Part shown: one piece after another, positions 1 to 4,755 of the stretch | How the letters are laid out: every line of letters starts with the position of its first letter | Position numbering within the stretch: position 1 is the stretch's first letter | Source of the DNA: Treponema sp. | GTDB taxonomy: Bacteria; Spirochaetota; Spirochaetia; Treponematales; Breznakiellaceae | NCBI GenBank assembly: GCA_031277045.1 | Contig: JAISLX010000162.1 | Coordinates: forward strand, 1-16,446 | Length of the DNA stretch: 16,446 bases | Direction of reading: 5' to 3' | Made by a program: the position numbers and the translations under genes | The notes under the pieces: generated by a model | Database searches by the model: none | Seen by the model: the letters and a program-made list of their open reading frames with translations, nothing else | What the model was told of the DNA's origin: nothing

Positions 1-227
1 TAGTCAGCGCCGATGCTTTCCATCGTCCGGTACTCCCGCAGGTATTTCAAGGTGATATACAACTTGTCCTCAATGGTCAGTTTCGGCGGTTTCCCTCCGC
101 GTCTGTGCAAAATATCGAACACTTTTTGGAGAATTGACCGCATCTTTTCAAATGTATCAGGTTTTACCCCGTACAGCCGCTTAAATGATTCAACCTTGGC
201 GTCAGGCGCCTTTTTCCCTTTTCCCAT
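1..227 (-). CDS. IS5-family transposase, N-terminal 75 residues (runs off window)
   Basis: The reading frame opens at ATG 227-225 and continues past the left edge with no stop. After a lysine-rich start it encodes the helical DNA-binding domain found at the N-terminus of IS5-type DDE transposases (HTH_Tnp_4-like). The typical signature is visible as LYGVKPDTFEKM, then KLTIEDKLYITLKYLREYRT and ESIGAD, which leads into the helix-turn-helix. The catalytic DDE domain is outside the window. No Shine-Dalgarno is visible. A TATAAT box ends 6 nt before the ATG, so the transcript may start at or next to the start codon. Family assignment is from recognition of the motif pattern; the IS subgroup is uncertain. 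Confidence 0.8.
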   Translation of the reverse strand, partial: MGKGKKAPDAKVESFKRLYGVKPDTFEKMRSILQKVFDILHRRGGKPPKLTIEDKLYITLKYLREYRTMESIGAD

Positions 228-233
228 GTCTCG

Positions 234-263
234 ATTATATCACTTTAGACGGTTAGCGAACAA
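234..263 (-). promoter_or_regulatory. Predicted promoter of the transposase gene
   Basis: A perfect -10 box TATAAT (minus strand, 239-234) lies 18 bp downstream of TTGTTC (263-258), which falls inside the presumed IS terminal repeat. Only 6 nt separate the -10 box from the ATG, so transcription would begin close to the start codon, giving little or no leader. Confidence 0.5.
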
Positions 264-265
264 GT

Positions 266-862
266 CTAATATTCATCTATAGTATTTATTATATGATCAT
301 TAATTCGAACAATTATATCATTTTTTACAATATTTGCATAAAATGCAGGGCTGTTTTTTATGACAACATATACTATTGCGCCTGTATTTCTATGAAAAAT
401 TTGGCGATCATTATTGTCTAAATCTGTTAGTCGCCAGCCAAATACTGGAATAAATGTCCTTTGAACAAAATAATATACACCGTAATCATATCTTCGAATA
501 TTATAACTACTTACATAACTGCCAGATGAATATATTCCAGAACGAGTATCTGTATAACTTTTATCATAAATTGCGAGCGTAGCGCCATTTATTTTACATT
601 GTCTTTTTATATCAGCTACTATATTATCATCAGGTCCGTTAAAACTTGTAGTCCCAATACATATATAATTATTCGATAATATTTCAAAAAAATCATCGTC
701 TAAATTATTACTTCTACTAATTTTCGGTTCTTCACCTTCCTTTAATGTAATGATATTTTGTAAAACATTTGTATCCTGCCATTGATCATAAAAACTACTA
801 AAAGTTTCACATGAGAAAAAGAGTGCAATTGAAAAAACAAGTACGGATTTAAATACTTTCAT
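266..862 (-). CDS. PDZ-domain lipoprotein, 3' end cut off by an IS element
   Basis: This encodes a 198-residue exported protein of unknown function. The N-terminus (MKVFKSVLVFSIALFFSC) is a lipoprotein signal peptide with a lax spirochaetal lipobox ending at Cys18. A central domain contains IGTTSFNGP and a tyrosine-rich stretch. From about residue 158 a PDZ domain begins (GAIVYVVIKNSPAF, then NDIIVRIND). It stops at IDEY followed by TAG, where a complete PDZ domain would run about 25-30 residues further. The stop codon falls at the junction with the IS terminus, so the C-terminus is lost by insertion. The start at 862 is chosen over an in-frame ATG at 922 because GGAG sits 7 nt upstream and the signal peptide begins there. 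The gene is far more AT-rich than its neighbours, which suggests transfer. It is probably non-functional or altered. Confidence 0.75.
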   Translation of the reverse strand: MKVFKSVLVFSIALFFSCETFSSFYDQWQDTNVLQNIITLKEGEEPKISRSNNLDDDFFEILSNNYICIGTTSFNGPDDNIVADIKRQCKINGATLAIYDKSYTDTRSGIYSSGSYVSSYNIRRYDYGVYYFVQRTFIPVFGWRLTDLDNNDRQIFHRNTGAIVYVVIKNSPAFYANIVKNDIIVRINDHIINTIDEY

Positions 863-879
863 AATATTCTCCATAAAAG

Positions 880-909
880 AACATTGCCATCTTTTTATAT
901 TTTTGTCAA
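880..909 (-). promoter_or_regulatory. Possible promoter of the PDZ lipoprotein gene
   Basis: A consensus -35 box TTGACA (minus, 909-904) is followed after 18 bp by the weak -10 candidate AATGTT (885-880), about 18 nt ahead of the ATG. The -10 box is poor, so this call rests mainly on the -35 match and its position. Confidence 0.35.
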
Positions 910-929
910 GTATTTTAGCCAACTATTTC

Positions 930-963
930 AAAAAAACTTGCGTATAACACCCGGTGTGATACG
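930..963 (-). terminator. Terminator-like palindrome downstream of the kinase gene
   Basis: Positions 941-963 form a 23-bp inverted repeat. The arms are CGTAT and ACACC facing GGTGT and ATACG, with one mismatched pair and a single central base. On the minus strand it is followed, after 4 nt, by seven T (936-930). It therefore fits a Rho-independent terminator for the response regulator-kinase transcript. An alternative is an operator, because a plus-strand reading frame with a good ribosome binding site begins 35 bp downstream. Confidence 0.5.
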
Positions 964-997
964 TATATAGGTATGTCTGATGATAAGGGGAGAAACT

Positions 998-1060
998 ATG
1001 ACGGAGACATACAAGAGCGAAGCTTTTATGATTATTCACGATCCGGCGGCGGACAAGGGG
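998..1060 (+). pseudogene. Possible 5' remnant of an antitoxin-like regulator gene
   Basis: An ATG at 998 follows a strong ribosome binding site (AGGGGAG, 6-nt spacing). The first residues read TYKSEAFMIIH, resembling the N-terminus of HigA/NadS-type antitoxin proteins (typically YKSEA...IHE). Resemblance ends after about 21 codons. The frame then runs antisense into the 3' end of the sensor kinase gene, and no helix-turn-helix follows. I read it as a truncated relic left at a rearrangement point. The match is short and from memory, so chance is a real alternative. Confidence 0.3.
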
Positions 1061-1065
1061 CGCTC

Positions 1066-2391
1066 TTACACCGGCAGGGCCTGGGGCAGGGGCAGCAGAA
1101 TCCGCAGGATAAACCACGTTTCCTCGACGTTGACGGTCATGGAGCCGCCGTATTTTTCGGCGGTGTAACGTATGCTTTTTAGGCCAAAGCCGTGGCCGCC
1201 CTTGCCGGTTTTGGTTGTACCGGGCAGGCCGTTTTCCAGCCGGATTTCCCCTTCAAAGTAATTCTCAAAACGCATCAGGATAAATTTGTTCTGGGAATAC
1301 AGGGCAACCCGGATAAGCCGCTTGTCCGGGTCCGCCGTGGTAAGAGCCCCCGCGACGGCATTGTCCAGGGCGTTGCCGAAAATCGAACAAATATCCATCA
1401 CGTCCATAAAGTCCAGCAGGGACCCGTCGGCGACACAGGTCAGGGAAATGCCGTTTTTCCTGCAGATCATGCCCTGGGCGGCAAGCACCGTGTCCAGTAC
1501 GCCGTTGCCGGTTTTGTTCTGAATCTCGTACTGCTCGATCTCACGGTTTATCGCGTCAAGGTATGCCGACCGTTTGGCCGGATCTCCTTCGGCGCGGATA
1601 ACCGCAATTTGATGTTTCATGTCATGGTATTTACGGTTGATAATATCCATGCTTTCCCGGGAGTGCTGGTATTGGGCGAATTGGCGCTGCAAGACGCTTT
1701 CCATCGCCTTCAGTTCCAGTTGAAGCTGCATTTCCCGGCGCTGTTCCTGATGCGTATAGAGAATAACCAGTCCGCAAAAATCCACCAGGGTGCGGATATA
1801 AAACAGTTCCGGTACCAGGCGGCTGCTAAAGGGGGTGTTGGCGGTTACAAAGCTGATATTACTCATCACAAAGGTTGCCGCGGCGATAAGGGCCGCGGCC
1901 CATAGTTCTTTGCGGCGGACCAGGAGCCTGCCCCCGGGTTCCATGTGGCGGCGTTCAAAAAAGAACATAAACACAAAAACAGCCCCGTACACCAGCAGGG
2001 TAAACAAAACGCCCGCGGGGGTAACAGCGCTGGTACGCGCCGCGAAAAAGTAACAATGCAGCTGCCAGCTTAGGGATGCGGCGAATTCCGCCAGAATAAA
2101 GGCGTTTACGCAGCAGTATCCCGCGTCCCGCGGGGCAACGCCGGAATTGGCGCGGATCATGCCGTACATGCCCGCCGCCGCCGCGATCATGCCGGGTATC
2201 CAAAACGCCAGGGGAAGAGCCCCGGCGGCGCACTGGATCATCGCCTGGAAGGGCAGGCCCAGGACGATGCCCAGAACCATCCGGAAGCCGGAAAAACGTT
2301 TTTTTAATATCAGGATATAAACCGCGCAGGCGGCCCATTCCGCCAGGGCAGTGTAAAGCCGGGGTATATCGGGAAGGGATTCGGCGCTCAT
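1066..2391 (-). CDS. Membrane sensor histidine kinase, GHKL (AgrC-like) type
   Basis: The 441-residue protein senses an unknown signal and should phosphorylate the response regulator encoded just upstream. About the first 212 residues form six or seven membrane segments, with the last near 197-213. A helical linker (214-250) follows. The phosphoacceptor motif is YHDMKHQ with His256. The ATP-binding GHKL domain shows the N box (NALDNA, 340-345) and a G box (GKGGHGFGLKSI, 396-407). This is the HPK10/AgrC arrangement, usually paired with LytTR regulators. Its ATG overlaps the regulator's stop codon as ATGA, which indicates translational coupling in one operon. AgrC relatives often sense peptides, but no peptide precursor gene is visible nearby, so the ligand is unknown. 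Confidence 0.9.
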   Translation of the reverse strand: MSAESLPDIPRLYTALAEWAACAVYILILKKRFSGFRMVLGIVLGLPFQAMIQCAAGALPLAFWIPGMIAAAAGMYGMIRANSGVAPRDAGYCCVNAFILAEFAASLSWQLHCYFFAARTSAVTPAGVLFTLLVYGAVFVFMFFFERRHMEPGGRLLVRRKELWAAALIAAATFVMSNISFVTANTPFSSRLVPELFYIRTLVDFCGLVILYTHQEQRREMQLQLELKAMESVLQRQFAQYQHSRESMDIINRKYHDMKHQIAVIRAEGDPAKRSAYLDAINREIEQYEIQNKTGNGVLDTVLAAQGMICRKNGISLTCVADGSLLDFMDVMDICSIFGNALDNAVAGALTTADPDKRLIRVALYSQNKFILMRFENYFEGEIRLENGLPGTTKTGKGGHGFGLKSIRYTAEKYGGSMTVNVEETWFILRILLPLPQALPV

Positions 2392-3098
2392 GCAAGACTG
2401 CCCCCAAAATAGTCTGTCAGGGCCTTCATAAAAGCCTTCTTTTTGGGGCGGCTGACGGACAGCCGGTATTTTCCCACCAGGACAAAGTTATTCTTAAGCT
2501 CCGTTACATAGGCCAGGTTGACGATATAACCGGAGTTACAGCGGAAAAATTGTCCGCCCTCCAGCCGGGCCTCCATGTCTTTAATCGTCCCCACTGCGGA
2601 GTAGACATGGTGTTCCATATATACCAGAACCCGGTGCCGGTCCCGTTCCACATACAAAATCTTCATCATTTCCAGCCGGATAAATCCGTTTTCATTGTAC
2701 AGGGTAAGATACCGGGTTTTGTTTTTTCGCAGGCGCTGCAGGGAACGTTTTATTTCCCGGGAAAAGGCGAAATAGGGAACCGGTTTAAGCAGATAGCTAA
2801 GGGCGTCCACCTCGTACCCTTTGATTGCGTACTGCCCCATGTTGGTAACGAAAATAAAAACCGCGTGTTCATCAACCGCCCGGATATGTTTTGCCGCGGT
2901 AAAACCATCCATGTTTTCCATCTGCACATCGAACAGTATTATATCGAACCGGTTCTGGTAATCCTGGATAATTTCCGCGCCGTCCCGGAACGAGATGATC
3001 TCAAAAGCTTCCTGGTTTTCCGCCCCGTAACGGCGCAGATAATCCCGCAAAAGCCCCTGAGCGGCAAAATCATCTTCTACAATAGCGACCCGTGTCAT
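2388..3098 (-). CDS. LytTR-family response regulator
   Basis: This is a 236-residue transcription regulator with an N-terminal receiver domain: acidic pair Asp9/Asp10, phosphoacceptor Asp57 in FDIILFDVQM, Thr85 and Lys105 in LLKP. A LytTR DNA-binding domain spans about 128-232 (YLTLYNENGFIRL, ILYVERDRHRV, FFRCNSGYIVNL). It is the AgrA/LytR arrangement and the evident partner of the overlapping sensor kinase. The frame is open upstream to 3278, but the receiver domain begins at ATG 3098 and the upstream translation does not look like protein. The ribosome binding site is unusual: the nearest purine run, GGGGGAG, is about 15 nt from the ATG. Structured inverted repeats lie 40-110 nt upstream of the start and may affect expression. 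Confidence 0.9.
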   Translation of the reverse strand: MTRVAIVEDDFAAQGLLRDYLRRYGAENQEAFEIISFRDGAEIIQDYQNRFDIILFDVQMENMDGFTAAKHIRAVDEHAVFIFVTNMGQYAIKGYEVDALSYLLKPVPYFAFSREIKRSLQRLRKNKTRYLTLYNENGFIRLEMMKILYVERDRHRVLVYMEHHVYSAVGTIKDMEARLEGGQFFRCNSGYIVNLAYVTELKNNFVLVGKYRLSVSRPKKKAFMKALTDYFGGSLA

Positions 3099-3137
3099 AA
3101 TCGGATGCCATTTCTCCCCCGCGGCGGGGCTTCTCCG

Positions 3138-3206
3138 GCAGTTTGCCGCTTCGCGCATACGACACCAAAAACCGGTTTTCATCCGGTTTTTTGCCCCGCA
3201 AACTGC
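3138..3206. terminator. Nested inverted repeat, bidirectional terminator-like
   Basis: The inner hairpin has 9-bp arms AAAAACCGG (3167-3175) and CCGGTTTTT (3183-3191) with a 7-nt loop. It carries T-runs in both directions, so it could terminate on either strand. It is enclosed by a second 9-bp repeat, GCAGTTTGC (3138-3146) and GCAAACTGC (3198-3206). It lies between the oxidoreductase and the response regulator gene, both on minus. It most likely separates the two units, or acts as an attenuator in the regulator's leader. Confidence 0.6.
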
Positions 3207-3255
3207 TAAGGAACCGCTTTTGGCGTCCCAAGGACGCCCGATAATCAGACTCCCG

Positions 3256-3300
3256 GCGCGGTTACGCGGCGGCGCCAAACGGCGTTCCGGATAACCGCGC
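3256..3300. repeat. Inverted repeat just downstream of the oxidoreductase gene
   Basis: The 9-bp arms GCGCGGTTA (3256-3264) and TAACCGCGC (3292-3300) are perfect and start 10 bp beyond the oxidoreductase stop codon. No T-run follows on the minus strand, so intrinsic termination is doubtful. It may instead stabilise the transcript's 3' end. Confidence 0.5.
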
Positions 3301-3309
3301 GGCAGGCCG

Positions 3310-4449
3310 TTAGATCGCCAGGCCCGCCTCCGCGGAAGAACCGTAGTTTTCCTCCAGGTAGCCCCGCGGTATGGGCGCGGGACGCTGGAAAGTGCTGGTC
3401 ATGGTGTAGGACTGCCGGGTTTCACAGCTTTTGTAGAGGCCCAGCAGAAGTTCCAGGCCGTGAAATGCCATTTCCTTGCTCGTCCGGGGACGGCGGCCGT
3501 TTCGCAGCGACCATGCCAGTTCCGCCGGACCAATGCCCCGGCTGTTTTTGGAGAAAGCGTGGGTACACGGCAGGGTAACAGGCTCGGGGTGGCCTTTAAG
3601 GACAACCTTGACTTCGCCGCCAAACTGGTTTGGATCGGGCAGGTAGAGGATACCCTCGGTACCAAAAATGGTGATCTGGGGTTTTTCGTTCCCGATGCTG
3701 GAGGAATTGAAGTGGAGGGCCCCGAAAACGCCGGAAGCAAAGCGGAAACTCCCTACCACAAGGTTTTCCGCCTGGAGCCGGAATTTTTCCCCAAAATCCG
3801 GCTTTTCCGGAATATAGTGGGTCCGTTCGGGGTTCACTGTGGTAACAAGGCCGGAAACCTCGGTAACGGGGCCCAGCAGACTGAGTATGGCGGTAATGTA
3901 GTAAACGCCCACGTCAAGGCCGATGCCCCCGCCGGGGAGGGCGGTAAACGGGTAACGTTCCGCCAAAAGACCGGAATCCCGGTTCAGCGTGGCGGTTACC
4001 GAGGTAACGTCGCCAATAAGACCGGAATCCAGGTAGAACCGGGCGGTCTGGATGGCCTGGCCCATGAAGGTATCCGGGGCGTTACCGTAAAGCAGATTGT
4101 TTTTATCGGCAAGCTGTACCAGCCCGCGGGCGGCCTCTATCGAAAGATCGATAGGTTTTTCGGAGTAGAGGTGCTTTCCCGCGTTAAGAACCTGGCTGGA
4201 CACCAGGTGGTGATTCACCGGGTCCGTAATGTTCAGCACCAGTTCAATATTCTTGTCGTTAAGAATCTCCTCAATGACCATCTGCTTAATGTTGAACTGG
4301 CCGGCCCGCCGCTCCATCCGTTCCTTAATGATGTCGCAGCAGCCCACCACGTCCAGAATTTCAAACTTGCTGGTCATATTGGTAAGGTAAATCTCGCTGA
4401 TAACGCCGCAGCCTACCACCGCAACCTTGACTTTTTTGATTGCTCCCAT
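3310..4449 (-). CDS. Gfo/Idh/MocA-family NAD(P)-dependent oxidoreductase
   Basis: This is a 379-residue cytosolic enzyme of the family that oxidises or reduces sugars, inositols and related polyols. The Rossmann fold opens with VKVAVVGCGVISE (G13-x-G15). The family signature EKP is at 97-99 with the likely catalytic Lys98. In the C-terminal domain the GGGIGLDVGVYY segment supplies Asp179 and Tyr183, where some relatives have His; the Tyr form also occurs in the family. The start at 4449 is preferred to an in-frame ATG at 4464 because GGGGG lies 7 nt upstream of it. The substrate cannot be read from sequence, and no sugar transporter or kinase is adjacent. A conserved-loop hairpin (4520-4558) lies 71 nt upstream of the start. 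Confidence 0.88.
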   Translation of the reverse strand: MGAIKKVKVAVVGCGVISEIYLTNMTSKFEILDVVGCCDIIKERMERRAGQFNIKQMVIEEILNDKNIELVLNITDPVNHHLVSSQVLNAGKHLYSEKPIDLSIEAARGLVQLADKNNLLYGNAPDTFMGQAIQTARFYLDSGLIGDVTSVTATLNRDSGLLAERYPFTALPGGGIGLDVGVYYITAILSLLGPVTEVSGLVTTVNPERTHYIPEKPDFGEKFRLQAENLVVGSFRFASGVFGALHFNSSSIGNEKPQITIFGTEGILYLPDPNQFGGEVKVVLKGHPEPVTLPCTHAFSKNSRGIGPAELAWSLRNGRRPRTSKEMAFHGLELLLGLYKSCETRQSYTMTSTFQRPAPIPRGYLEENYGSSAEAGLAI

Positions 4450-4755
4450 AAGTTCCCCCTTCATGCGGACTTATTTTCAAACGGTTATTGTCCGGAAACT
4501 GAAACTCCTGAACAACTTTGAGCTTTTCCCAAAACCCGGTTAGTTTTGGAAAAAGCTCCTCTACCCGGCTCTTCCCGTCTGCCCCGCGGACGGACATTGC
4601 CGAGCGGGGATTCACTTACACTAAAGCCAAGAGCCGGAAAACACAAGTCTCAAAACGGGGCGGGCATACACGATGCGATATTCCATAGGCGGGAAAAGCA
4701 GAGGTTAACCGCCGGCCCTGTCTGTCCGCGGCGTAACCGGCTTTGCGGGCAAACG
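4450..4755. other. 306-bp gene-free spacer rich in inverted repeats
   Basis: No supported gene lies here. Besides the 16-bp hairpin listed separately, it holds a second nested structure: outer arms CCGGCTCTT (4565-4573) and AAGAGCCGG (4629-4637) enclose CCGTC (4575-4579) and GACGG (4589-4593). The remainder contains the leader of the oxidoreductase gene and the sequence downstream of the STAND-like gene. No tRNA or clear promoter was found. Confidence 0.6.
4520..4558 (-). repeat. Hairpin copy A of the TAACCGG-loop repeat family
   Basis: Arms of 16 bp (4520-4535 and 4543-4558) pair with one mismatch around a 7-nt loop, which reads TAACCGG on the minus strand. The core CAAAACTAACCGGGTTTTGG (minus, 4548-4529) is identical over 20 bp to the hairpin at 14453-14480. 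It lies between two minus-strand genes, 71 nt ahead of the oxidoreductase ATG. No T-run follows on either strand. Confidence 0.8.

Larger units (their letters stand above)
1..267 (-). mobile_element. Right-hand end of an IS5-family insertion sequence (partial)
   Basis: The segment carries the 5' part of an IS5-type transposase gene and its upstream terminus. Reading inward on the minus strand, the end appears to lie at about 265-267 and begins TTAGACTTGTTCGCTAACC. The outer TA or TTA may be the target duplication typical of IS5 subgroups. The rest of the element, including the other inverted repeat, lies outside the window, so the terminus cannot be confirmed by pairing. The boundary is supported by the neighbouring PDZ reading frame, which stops abruptly at exactly this point. 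Confidence 0.7.

Noticed and set aside
2550..3209. 219-codon plus-strand open frame opposite the response regulator
   Set aside because: It is a shadow of a gene with complete receiver and LytTR motifs.
3099..3278. Upstream extension of the response regulator frame
   Set aside because: The 60 extra residues lie over inverted repeats and precede the canonical start of a receiver domain.
3460..4521. 353-codon plus-strand open frame opposite the oxidoreductase
   Set aside because: The minus-strand frame has clear Rossmann and EKP motifs; this one has none.
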